The notes: generated by a model not told the origin, from the sequence alone. Counted from the stretch's first letter, positions 1-10,019 are shown. The stretch: DNA of 12,993 nucleotides from Entrophospora sp. SA101 (GCA_958430865.1 CAUDNR010001373.1:2712-15704), one strand, 5' to 3'. Translations and numbers: made by a program.

Positions 1-296
1 ATAAAGTTATTTTACTCTTTGGAGGCATTTTTATTTAAAAGTAATAAAGGAATAAAATATTTTAATGAGATAAGTGTGAGTGTAAAAATTAGATGGTTGG
101 ATACGTAAGAATATATAGGTTAAGTTATAATGGAAGTTTTATTTTTTAAAATTTATTACAAGAGTTTAGTTATTAAATAAATTTCTTGATTCATGTCTTA
201 TTTATGATAATTTTGACTGCATAAGCTTCTCTACTTGTTTTCTTTGTTCTTTGTTCTAATAACAATAACCTTTGTATCTATTAAAAAAAAAAAAGA
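1..296. other. AT-rich intergenic stretch, no gene seen
   Basis: No reading frame here has protein-like composition, and I see no RNA gene or clear transposon end. An A-run (282-293) immediately precedes the ATTCTTTA minisatellite. Confidence 0.5.
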
Positions 297-510
297 ATTC
301 TTTAGTTTCTTGTCACTTAATAAAAATGAACAATTCTTTACCCGCCTGTTACAAAATAATTCTTTATCTCTTGCTAATAATAAATTTAATTCTTTATTCA
401 TTATCATCATTTACTAAGTATAAATTTAATTCTTTTATATTCTTTATCATCATTTACTAAGTATAAAATTTTAATTCTTTATCATCTCTTACAAAAATCA
501 ATTCTTTATA
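297..510. repeat. Degenerate minisatellite with ATTCTTTA core
   Basis: The core ATTCTTTA (one copy with an extra T) recurs at about 297, 333, 359, 389, 429, 439, 474 and 501, with spacings mostly 26-40 bases. The two best units (about 389-428 and 429-473) share the longer string TATCATCATTTACTAAGTATAAA. Short frames such as 235-417 only translate this repeat and are not genes. No mobile-element ends flank it, so it looks like a locally expanded, decaying tandem repeat. Confidence 0.8.
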
Positions 511-611
511 CATTTTTTTTTTTTAACACAACGAAGGAAACAAGGAAAAATTATTTAATTTATAACGTCGCACAATTTTTATTGGACGATGATCACGTGA
601 AAGTCACGGGC

Positions 612-748
612 GTGCACTTAGAGAGGGAGTTTTATATAGTTGGGAATGGAAAATGACCGTGCAGTGCAGGGGAGAGGGGGTGTGCACTTATCTCTAATTA
701 CCAAGCTTGGGAATGAGTGAGAGCGTGCACTTAGAGGGGGTTGACTAT
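612..748. repeat. Tandemly duplicated mariner-type transposon end
   Basis: Two related units of about 68 bp follow each other: GTGCACTTA at 612 and 682, TTGGGAATG at 640 and 708, and a G-rich block ending near 680 and 740. The last part, GTGCACTTAGAGGGGGTTGA (725-744) followed by CTATATA, matches the reverse complement of the left end of the MITE at 11762-11845. The first part (612-627, GTGCACTTAGAGAGGG) matches that element's other end. Both ends lie here in the same direction, so this is a rearranged relic rather than an intact element. The block is much more GC-rich than its surroundings. Confidence 0.65.
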
Positions 749-881
749 ATAAGCAACTAATGATTATAGATGATCTGCACCGTATGTACAAATTCAAGTT
801 CCACAACTAAGCATTTTTTTATTTGAATATCATAATGTATGTTAGCTATACATTATTGAATATGTAAGAGTAACACTAAAC

Positions 882-1064
882 ATGGATCTAAACATTAAGG
901 ATCTTGAGAGATAAAATCTTCCTGAAGTAATGTCCACTGAATGAGCTCTTGAACCTAAATCATTCAAAGTTGTTGAATTAGTAAAGAACTTGCAATACAA
1001 ACTTGGTCTTTTTCTTAATATATTTGGATTAGAAGGTTTTAATGTGATTGATGAGAAAAACTAA
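882..1064 (+). pseudogene. Decayed coding remnant, function unknown
   Basis: Reading from ATG at 882 gives 60 codons of ordinary amphipathic protein composition, interrupted by TAA at 912 and TGA at 942 and ended by TAA at 1062. Pieces between stops include NLPEVMSTE and FKVVELVKNLQYKLGLF. Both internal stops are one C-to-T change from sense codons (CAA, CGA). The phase is kept across both stops, as expected of a former gene or transposon-encoded segment damaged by point mutation. I do not recognise the family. The frame could also be chance; its main support is the codon-like composition in an otherwise A/T-monotonous area. Confidence 0.4.
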
Positions 1065-1188
1065 AACCATTTTCATCTTAACCAACCAACTTTCCCAAAT
1101 TTTGGTTTATCTTTTATTTTTATGTCATAATAGATAAGGTAACAAAAAAAATATATGCATTATTAATATTAATAAGATTTTAATAGGC

Positions 1189-1228
1189 TGCAGCGAGTTT
1201 GTGTAATCATCACATTACACAAGCATCA
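1189..1228. repeat. Short palindrome (hairpin)
   Basis: TTGTGTAAT and ATTACACAA form a perfect 9-bp inverted repeat around a loop of about 6 bases, with weaker pairing outside (CTGCAGC against GCATCAG). It lies just downstream of the helicase relic that reads leftward to 1285. It could be a tiny fold-back element or a leftover transposon end; no target duplication is evident. Confidence 0.45.
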
Positions 1229-1284
1229 GTGTAGAATTTTTTTAGGAATTTTAAAAAATTTAATTTTTACAAAGAATATTTTTT

Positions 1285-1848
1285 TTACAGCATTGTTAGT
1301 TTTTGTAACCCATCAATGCTCACAGCCTCCAATCTTTTATACTCTTCCAAAGCCGCCCTGGAAATTTTTAATTGGGAATAATCAAAATCAAGGATTTGCA
1401 GTTTTTCCAATGAGGGAGCTTGACTCATTGCAACATACACTTGTCCTTCAGCAAACATACTTTCGTCAACATTCAATGTTACATGTGGCAAGGTCAATCC
1501 TTGAGTTTTATGAACAGTCAGAGCAAATGCATTCTGAAGAGGAAATTGATTCCTTGATGCTCTCTTACCATAAACTTCAAAGTAAGATGTTTCTCTTTGA
1601 ACAATAACCTTGCCTATGCTGGCCAAGATAGGAAAGGTCACCTTGATATTCTCTTTGTCATGAATTTTTGTCATTATTCCAATAGCTCCATTGCATATTT
1701 TTTTATCAATTAACTTATTATTAACACTTGCAGTGATGTGCAAATTTTTTTGATCCAAAGTAATTCTCTGACACCTTGACCACGAATTTAGAATTCTTTG
1801 GAATATTACATGTGCATTATAATTTATAATGCCAATCATTCTTGGCAA
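1285..1848 (-). pseudogene. PIF1-like DNA helicase, C-terminal remnant
   Basis: The 187-codon frame matches the C-terminal half of the PIF1/RecD-like superfamily 1B helicases that are abundant in fungal genomes, both free and inside Helitron transposons. Visible motifs, numbered from 1848: NGAIGIM at residues 53-59 (the LxNGxxG-like block), AFALTVHKTQGLTL at 107-120 (motif V region), and GQVYVAMSQA at 135-144 (motif VI). The Walker A and B motifs and the rest of the ATPase are absent. Motif VI normally reads YVALSRA, with the arginine contacting the ATP phosphate; here it is Gln143, one G-to-A change from CGA. There is no ATG at 1848: that codon is TTG, and the frame stays open to about 1917 without becoming helicase-like. 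A second frame (to 2035), ending in AEDNYFAKNDWHYKL, may be a frameshifted continuation. I regard it as a dead fragment. Confidence 0.8.
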
Positions 1849-2035
1849 AATAATTATCCTCTGCTGTATACTGAAATTTATTCTTTGATAAGAGCATAAT
1901 AATATTTTTGTTGTCTCTTACAATAAATGTATGAAAAAAATTCAAATCAAAAATTATTACATAAAAGTATGATCCAAAGTAATACACCAAAGTAAGAAAT
2001 TTTTTGATGATATATTTTTCAAGGTGATATGTCAA
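1849..2035 (-). pseudogene. Possible frameshifted upstream part of the helicase relic
   Basis: This open frame is in a different phase from the PIF1-like remnant and overlaps its first residues, ending at about 1817. Its last third (RDNKNIIMLLSKNK and AEDNYFAKNDWHYKL) has a protein-like composition that the first part lacks. A one-base shift near 1820 would join it to the helicase frame. I cannot align it to a specific PIF1 segment by eye, so the link is inference from position and strand. Confidence 0.3.
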
Positions 2036-2445
2036 AGTGAAAATAAATTTTTGAATTGGTAATACACCAAAGTATGATCCAACACTTTGACATGAATTGG
2101 TAGCACACCAAAGTATTTTTTTTGATAGTATGTCAAAAGAGAAAATTTTTCAGGAAAGAGGGAAAAATCAGTAGTGTGTCAAAGTATGATCCAATTTTTG
2201 ATAGTAAAATGACAAAGCATAGGTCGATTTTTTACATAAAGTGGTAGTATTCAAAAACATCAACTATACAAGAAAGCTTTCTAGGGATCCAAAACATAGT
2301 GCACTTGTGGTAGTACATCAAGGTATAATTATTATAGAAATATATATATTATAGAAATTATGCTTTGGTGAACTACCAAGCAGATATGATTCAGGTATAG
2401 AAAAAAAGATATACATCAATTTTTCGATTTGGTAGTATATCAACC
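1971..2445. repeat. Diverged minisatellite, CAAAGTATGATCCAA / TTGGTAGTA family
   Basis: The composite motif TTGGTAGTA-yrTCAAAGTATGATCCAA recurs, full or partial, near 1971-1994, 2023-2040, 2056-2082, 2097-2115, 2122-2138, 2169-2194, 2198-2220, 2241-2256, 2305-2325 and 2428-2445. An inverted copy lies at 2359-2379 (TATGCTTTGGTGAACTACCAA). A longer unit containing ATCAACTATA, AGAAAG and TCC-AAAA at 2258-2300 has a second, diverged copy starting at 2630. No protein frame runs through it. The right end was split by the MITE at 2445-2629. Confidence 0.75.
2437..2444. repeat. Left 8-bp target-site duplication of the hAT-type MITE
   Basis: ATATCAAC here is repeated exactly at 2630-2637 on the other side of the element. 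An 8-bp duplication is the signature of hAT-superfamily transposases. Confidence 0.88.
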
Positions 2446-2629
2446 AGTGTTGTGACCCGAAATTCTGAGTTTAGGGAAACCCCAAAACAGAAACTAACAG
2501 AAACCATCCAAAACTAGTTTAGGCTAGTAGTTTATGATTAGTTTTAGGTTTAGTTTTAGTTTTCTGCTTAGTGTAAGTTCATTTTCTGAAATGTTTCAGG
2601 AAGCAAAAGAGTTTCTGGTCACAACACTG
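2445..2629. mobile_element. hAT-type MITE (185 bp, non-autonomous)
   Basis: The element begins CAGTGTTGTGACC and ends GGTCACAACACTG, a perfect 13-bp terminal inverted repeat. Imperfect pairing continues for about nine more bases (CGAAATTCT against AGAAACTCT). It is flanked by the exact direct repeat ATATCAAC. The CAGTG start fits the hAT consensus YARNG, and the 8-bp duplication is diagnostic of that superfamily. The interior has no coding capacity and carries TTAGTTTT-type short repeats around 2538-2570, so movement would need a hAT transposase supplied in trans. It sits inside the local minisatellite. Removing it and one copy of the duplication gives a sequence that aligns with the neighbouring repeat unit at 2241-2300, independent support for the exact boundaries. 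Confidence 0.92.
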
Positions 2630-2637
2630 ATATCAAC
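2630..2637. repeat. Right 8-bp target-site duplication of the hAT-type MITE
   Basis: ATATCAAC, identical to 2437-2444. The sequence that follows (TATATGAGAAAGG onward) continues the interrupted minisatellite unit. Confidence 0.88.
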
Positions 2638-3160
2638 TATATGAGAAAGGCTTCCAGAGTCCGAAAATGTGTATCATTCATTCACTCACAGCAGCATTAG
2701 AAGAGTTTAAATTTCTCTGGAATAAAAATTCTCACCAAAAAAAGTTAGAAAACATGTAATTGGACATTTGACAGACTGCCAATATATATTTAGTTACTTG
2801 CTCAAAAATATCTTCAAAATATACACTATATTAAACAAAACATACTAATAAATATCAATTATAGATAGCTGTCAAAACTACTTCCCTTAATAATGATCTT
2901 GCCAAAATTATTGCTGAATTATTTGAACTTTTTAAGCTAGAATATATCAATTCGCATAGTTATTTTGTGACATTTCATATAAAGAGTGTATTATGCCAAA
3001 ACTTTTTTTTTTTTTGAGTTTAGGCAATCATCTATAAGAGTATATAGACATTCAATACTATAAAATTTACATCCATCCCATTTGTTAATAGACTTACTTT
3101 TGGGATATACCAAATGCTTTTATTCAAATTTCTTTTAAAAGACAAATATTATATAGTTCA
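2638..3160. other. Intergenic, mostly featureless; one short open frame
   Basis: The left part continues the minisatellite unit to about 2675. From 2865 to 3014 (plus) there is an ATG-less frame of 50 codons, preceded by TTATAG (a possible splice acceptor) and containing NNDLAKIIAELFELFKLEY. Its composition is protein-like and could be an exon or relic of a lost gene, but I recognise no family. A T13 run at 3003-3015 ends it. Nothing else here is supportable. Confidence 0.35.
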
Positions 3161-3340
3161 TATTTCTTTTTTAAAAAAAAACTTTTGCTTTGGTGTAATA
3201 TGGTTTCCAGAATCACTAAATAACCGTTCTGCAGGAACAGATGTATATATACAACTTCCATGTTTCGTCAAAATTTTGTATTTTTGTTTATTTGGTGGTT
3301 TACATAATCTGTCATCGGTAAAATGGACTCTGACGAAAAA
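3161..3340 (-). pseudogene. hAT transposase C-terminal (dimerisation domain) remnant
   Basis: A 60-codon minus-strand frame bounded by stops contains TSVPAERLFSDSGNHIT, the conserved core of the hAT-family C-terminal dimerisation region (usually SVP-x-ERLFS-x-AG). This domain holds hAT transposase subunits together and lies at the extreme C-terminus of the protein. After PKQK the frame runs into nine T and then six A and stops at 3158-3160, so the normal last stretch is gone. The catalytic RNase H-like part is absent upstream: RTT109 begins at 3676 and no hAT motif lies between. This is a relic, not a source of transposase. It lies only about 530 bp from a hAT-type MITE, but nothing in the sequence shows the two belong to the same family. 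Confidence 0.75.
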
Positions 3341-3344
3341 TTAG

Positions 3345-3675
3345 AATTTGTTTCTTCTTCACCCGTTAATTAAAAATAATGCCATCATTTACTAAAGGCA
3401 TTCGAATATTAATATTGACACCTAATACTAATACTAATTATAGTATGCTAGACTGGAATAAAAGTAAATACAAATGCAAATTTTATAACCAACAAAATCT
3501 TTTAATATATAGTGAACCTCCTTCAGATTGAGTGTCCATTTTTTTCCTTGTTTCATTTGAAATAATTGATTTTGAATTCAGTTAGTTAGTAATAGTAAAG
3601 CTTGTACCAGCCAGCTGTCACAAAATGTTGGTTTCACGATTTTAAAAAAACCAGAATAACATTCAAAAAAAAAAA
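3345..3675. other. Upstream region of RTT109
   Basis: AT-rich with no coding frame. TTCGAATATTAATATTGAC and a short (CTAATA)n tract lie near 3395-3440. An A12 run (3666-3677) sits directly against the RTT109 start codon. I see no convincing TATA box or regulatory motif. Confidence 0.4.
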
Positions 3676-4145
3676 ATGGATAATTTCAATAATAATAGTG
3701 ATACTCAACATCAACAACAAGAACAATCTCTTATTGATTATATTGCCAGTAGTTTAAAGCAAACAATACGTGGCTCGCATATATACACTATTTTCGTTTT
3801 GTCTAGCAAACCAATTTTAACAACAAAAAATAATAATAAAAATAAAAGTAAAAAACAATCAGCAGCAACAACAAAAGCCAGGAATAAAGCAACAACAACC
3901 ACTAACAATGACAATGACGGTGATGATAAAAATAAGATAACAACAAGTCAATTTCATAAAAAATTATTAATACTAGTTGCAGAAGAATTTGCAAGTACAG
4001 GAAAAAAAGTTTTTGTTAATGGTATGGAAGTGTATGAATATTATGACTTGGATAAAGATTTGATGACAATTTATATATCAAAAGTTGATACAACTGGTTC
4101 ACGTCCTTCTTCTTCCTCTTCCTCCCACTCCCATTCTCACTCCCC

Positions 4146-4214
<69 letters not shown>

Positions 4215-5193
4215 GCTTACAAGAAATTTGATTATTGCATATTTGAAATATTGTATAATCAATTCACAACAAAAAATCATTAAAATCAATCTATTTGCAC
4301 GATCACAACCTCAATATCTTTTTCACAATTCATCAGAAAATCCTAATAAAAATATACTGAATGATACTGACTTGTTGAGATGGTGGAAAAATACTTTAAA
4401 AGTATTGAACAAAAATAGTTTAAGCCAACAACAAATAAAAGTTGAAAATGTGAATAGTTGGTTTTTTATACCTGGTGTTTTATCAAAAAGAGAAGCTAGA
4501 CTACTTATTAAAGATGCCAATAATAATAATAGGGATGATGATGATAGTTTTTGGATATACGATTATCCATATTCTGATAATGACAATGCAATTGATGTTA
4601 TTCCAATATTTGAAGATGATCCAAAATCAAGATGGATAAATAAAAAGAATGACAAGAATGAAAAAAATTCAGAGCTAAAAGTCAAAATGTTTTGGGAATT
4701 GTTGGCTATTGGGACAGAATTTGCAACAAGTAAAAATTCTGGTTTTTTTTGGTTAGAAATTGATTTAGGTGAAAGAAGTAAAAATGGCAATGATGGTGAC
4801 CAAGGATGTGATTTATTGGATGAAGAAACGTTTATAATGTTAAAAAATGGGCTATTGTTAAAAGATTTTGGAAATGAAACACTATCAATTGAATCAACGG
4901 CATCTTGGATTAATTATTTTGATGAATTATTATCAAATGGTATTAATAACAAGAAAACATCTTTTACTGTTGAAATAAATAATCAAATTGAAGATCAACA
5001 AGAACAACAAAATAATATTGGAACATCATCAACAACTCCTTCATCACAATCTCAATTAAGAAAAATAAATAATTTAGTCAAAAGAAAATCAACAACAATA
5101 TCATCTTTTGTTGGCAAGGGTAATGAAGAAGATAAAAGCTCAAATATAAATATTTTATCAACTTCATTAATAAAAAGGGTCAAGAAGAACTAA
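3676..5193 (+). CDS. RTT109: Histone acetyltransferase RTT109 (KAT11 family)
   Basis: Rtt109 is the fungal enzyme that acetylates newly made histone H3 (K56, also K9/K27) with the chaperones Asf1 and Vps75 before nucleosome assembly, in replication and DNA repair. The 505-codon single-exon frame shows the family blocks in order: LLILVAEEFASTGKKVFVNGMEV-type core start (residues 97-119), SKVDTTG (136-142), LTRNLIIAYLKY (181-192), LLRWWKNTL (from 233), FWIYDYPY (from 292), DVIPIFEDDPKSRW (307-320), VKMFWELLAIGTE (336-348) and SGFFWLEID (355-363). DDPK (314-317) matches the essential acidic pair and auto-acetylated lysine of yeast Rtt109 (D287, D288, K290). W293 and D138 are the likely equivalents of W222 and D89. 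Oddities are an N-terminal N/K/T-rich insert (residues 50-90), a His/Ser/Pro/poly-Ser insert (about 145-180) and a Q-rich then basic tail. The protein is longer than the yeast one (436) because of these low-complexity inserts. The start is the first ATG after an A-run. It converges with ERG1. Confidence 0.93.
4144..4215. repeat. Coding microsatellite (CCA)6 (TCA)17 TCG inside RTT109
   Basis: Six CCA codons (Pro157-162) are followed by seventeen TCA and one TCG (Ser163-180). The tract sits where other Rtt109 proteins pass directly from the DTTG loop to the next helix, so it expands a surface loop without breaking the frame. Being a pure triplet array, it should vary in length between strains while keeping phase. 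The reverse strand reads as poly-Met, a shadow. Confidence 0.9.
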
Positions 5194-5239
5194 TAATAAT
5201 AATAGATTTTAAATAATTTATTGTAGACATAAAAACATG

Positions 5240-5264
5240 GCAAATTAATTTTATTTTAATTTGC
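5240..5264. terminator. Shared 3' hairpin and ERG1 poly(A) signal between convergent genes
   Basis: GCAAATTAA (5240-5248) and TTAATTTGC (5256-5264) form a perfect 9-bp stem with a 7-base loop in the middle of the 84-bp gap between the RTT109 and ERG1 stop codons. On the minus strand the loop side contains AATAAA (5255-5250), about 23 nt past the ERG1 stop, a good position for a poly(A) signal. The same element lies 46 nt past the RTT109 stop, so both transcripts probably end in or across it. A role for the hairpin itself is inference. Confidence 0.5.
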
Positions 5265-5277
5265 AAGGTTTTTTTGA

Positions 5278-7709
<2,432 letters not shown>

Positions 7710-8392
7710 GATTTATTAACGATAGAATACAACTCTAATAAATCAGTGCAATATACTTTGTAACAATTTAGAAAAGATTGGCAATATTTTGGTAATATTT
7801 AGAAAGAATTGACAATGATGATTTAAAAACGTTCAAAGGTTGTATTTAATTATTTTTTTTAACACTTATTAATAACGGCATGAAAAAAATTTCTAATTTT
7901 GAAATTCCATTTAAATATTTTAATATAAACTTTTTGAAAATCTTTGCTGATTTTTTTCTTTATTTGTGAAAACCTTTTAAAACTCATTAACCAACTGTTG
8001 TTCCAAAAAGGAAATTTTTTTCAGACCGTTTTTTAAAAATTATAAATTATAAATATTAATATATAAAATTTTTAAAAATTTGATATCAAAATGGTTGTTG
8101 CTTCTCAACTTTATTAAACTGAATTTTTTGGGAAGCATAAGAGCAAAATCAAAAGGTAAAACATTCTAATGAACAATTTTCGTTGAAATGATTGACATCC
8201 AATTTTTAAAAAACACCTTGGATTTTTTAAAAAAAAATTTCCCTTGTACGATGGATGATAAATCTAACCCAATTAATTGAAAAAATGAAAAAAAAACTCG
8301 CGTTTTCTTTTTCAGTAAAAACCTTCTTTTTTTCCCTATCATAGATAATTATCATCATTATTTTGTATTCTAGAAAAATAATACTTGTAAAC
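7710..8392. other. Divergent intergenic region between ERG1 and the broken OB-like gene
   Basis: This 683-bp stretch must hold the ERG1 promoter (leftward) and that of the 8393 relic (rightward). It is nearly all A/T, with A-runs and T-runs, an AT palindrome around 8030-8080 (TTTTTAAAAATTATAAATTA and its near mirror) and a diverged direct repeat near 7770-7820 (TTAGAAAAGATTGGCAATATT against TTAGAAAGAATTGACAATG). I see no defensible TATA box, sterol-regulatory site or gene. A possible splice acceptor (TATTCTAG, 8366-8373) lies just before the 8393 ATG. Confidence 0.4.
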
Positions 8393-9337
8393 ATGTGCAT
8401 TACAAAAGTAATCAGTCATATTACAAACATTGAGGAAACACCTAAAAATGATTCTTTCTTAATGAATGCTATTGGAGTAGTTAGCACCACATTTCGAACT
8501 GAAGGATTGATGTCACATTTAATAATTTTTTACCCAAAAGATCCTTCAGTTGAAACTAAGATTCAAAGAATCAAAAAAGATGATGTTGTGAGAGTAGCTG
8601 GAAAATTTACTATCGAAGAAAAAATTATTGAAGATCACCAAGTTACTTTCATTAAAGTATTTATTTATTTCATTTTTATTGCTAATACTAACGATTAATT
8701 AACTATTCTTACGTCAAATTAATATTAAATAAAATTTTTTAGATTGCAGTAACCAACCCAAAAAAGGAAACAAAATGGTCGTAAAGGCGGTTGCAATCAT
8801 TTTTATATGACGCAAAGTTGGTATTTACTGCCATTAGACATTATTGTTATAGTAAATGGAACTGTGATGGAAATTCCATCTATTTCTGAAACAATAGTCA
8901 AATTCGAAATTAATTCATCAGTTTATATCGAAAAGAAAAAAAGTGGATATTAAATGCTTATCACAAAACAACGGAAAAACATCTTGAACCAATTTCAAAA
9001 AAATTAAATCGTGGTCACTATTTTTCTATCTGGAAACCTAGAATTAGTGAATGGATTAAAAATGATACAAGTAACATCACTATCTTTTGTTAATTCAACC
9101 AACTCCAATACCATGTTAGATAACCAAATTCTAACAACATCTCCTATCAAAATTAATCCTTCAGTTGCAAAAATTGCTCAACAAATTATAGGTAATAATA
9201 ATCCAACAAATGAAACCAAAGAAAGAAAAGAACAAAATCCAAAAACGGCACAATTGGCAGTATCTTAAATAACATCGGAAATCGTTAATGTTGAAGGCAA
9301 CAACAGTGATGACAATCAAAACACTGAACATGAATAA
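8393..9337 (+). pseudogene. Broken gene for an OB-fold-like protein, family unknown
   Basis: From ATG at 8393 (MCITKVISHITNIEE) the frame runs 88 codons and meets a clean intron (8657-8742, GTATTT...TTTTTTAG), continuing IAVTNPKKET. The coding trace then needs three shifts, each at a homopolymer: A4 at 8772-8775 (one extra base), A7 at 8936-8942 (one missing) and T4 at 9085-9088 (one extra). It also has an in-frame TAA at 9266 before the final TAA at 9335. Segments in order include NHFYMTQSWYLLPLDIIVIV, KTTEKHLEPISKKLNRGHYF, INPSVAKIAQQIIG and an acidic N/D/E tail. AATAAA at 9366 is a fitting poly(A) signal. The N-terminal pattern (DSFLMNAIGVV, HLIIFYPKD, IKKDDVVRVAGKF) resembles the strands of an OB fold as in RPA-type single-strand-binding proteins; this is inference from pattern only. 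Homopolymer shifts could be sequencing errors, but the additional nonsense codon favours a true pseudogene. I cannot name the family. Confidence 0.65.
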
Positions 9338-9594
9338 ATATTAATTTTTTATTTTTTATTTTTGTAATAAACATATTTTTTTAATTGTCAATTATTTTTG
9401 CTAAAAAAAAAATACATACCCTATAAACAATATAATATAATGCTTATAGTCATGCGAAGCATGCCATGAATGATTTATAAATTTTTGTAAAAAAAAAAAT
9501 TATTTATTTTACTATAAATATTGGTGTATCAGTGCACAGTGCGACGAAGTCTCTAAAATCAAAAAATGAAAGAAAAATTTTTCCCGCCACTAAA
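9338..9594. other. AT-rich spacer with a mini-hairpin
   Basis: Nothing here looks coding. It contains the AATAAA at 9366-9371 that serves the upstream relic, several A/T homopolymers, and CATGCGAAGCATG (9451-9463). At 9529-9551 the GC-richer string CAGTGCACAGTGCGACGAAG resembles a transposon end, but I found no partner end. Confidence 0.4.
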
Positions 9595-10012
9595 CAATTT
9601 GGAATTAATCCATTATTGATTTAGTATTAGTATTAGCATCGCCGCTAGAAAAACAATTCGGAATTAATTCATTTATTATTTAAAAAAAAATATTTTATTA
9701 ATTTAAAGGGAAATCAATCAAGGTTTTTTTTGAAAAGATTCTTGCCTTTTTTGGAAAATGAAGAAAAATTCAGAATTGTTTTATTTCTAATATTAAAAAC
9801 GACCATGCTTTTTTTTTAAAAGTGTGAAGAAAAAACGTAACGATTCAGAGTTTAATTTTATTATTATTTTTCTAATATTAAAAACTACCATGCCTTTTTT
9901 GGAAAGTGTGAAGAAAAAACGTAACGATTCGGGATTAATTCAACTTTTTAAACATCGAACCGCGCCTTTTTTTGAAAATGTGAAAAAAAACGTATCGATT
10001 CTAGCATTAAAA
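9595..10012. repeat. Degenerate tandem repeat abutting the 5S gene
   Basis: Four units begin with GCCTTTTTTGGAAA-like sequence at about 9744, 9807, 9892 and 9964 (63-85 bp each). Each continues into a GTGTGAAGAAAAAACGTAACGATTC-like core and, in the first two, TCTAATATTAAAAAC-ACCAT. Upstream, CAATTYGGAATTAATYCATT occurs at 9595-9614 and 9654-9673 and recurs in unit three as CGATTCGGGATTAATTCAA (9925-9943), so the older part shares the same ancestry. The frame at 9824-10018 only translates this array and starts with GTG. The array ends eight bases before the T-run terminator of the 5S gene, which lies on the opposite strand. Confidence 0.75.
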
Positions 10013-10019
10013 CATTAAT

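Noticed and set aside
297..510. CRISPR-like array of spaced repeats
   Set aside because: The repeats are degenerate with irregular 10-40 base spacing, there are no cas genes, and the window is eukaryotic nuclear DNA.
592..599. CACGTG E-box as a regulatory site
   Set aside because: No gene start lies near it; it is beside transposon debris and can be chance.
618..806. 62-codon minus-strand frame
   Set aside because: It lies in the duplicated mariner-type end; the open frame reflects the locally higher GC content.
1293..1607. 104-codon plus-strand frame
   Set aside because: Antisense to the PIF1-like helicase remnant, whose conserved motifs lie on the other strand.
3114..3344. 76-codon plus-strand frame with an ATG
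   Set aside because: It is exactly antisense to the hAT transposase remnant, whose minus-strand frame has a recognisable motif.
4016..4213. Poly-methionine frame on the minus strand
   Set aside because: Reverse reading of the (TCA)n serine tract of RTT109.
9824..10018. 64-codon plus-strand frame with repeated KKKRNDS
   Set aside because: It starts with GTG and is only the translation of the tandem repeat next to the 5S gene.
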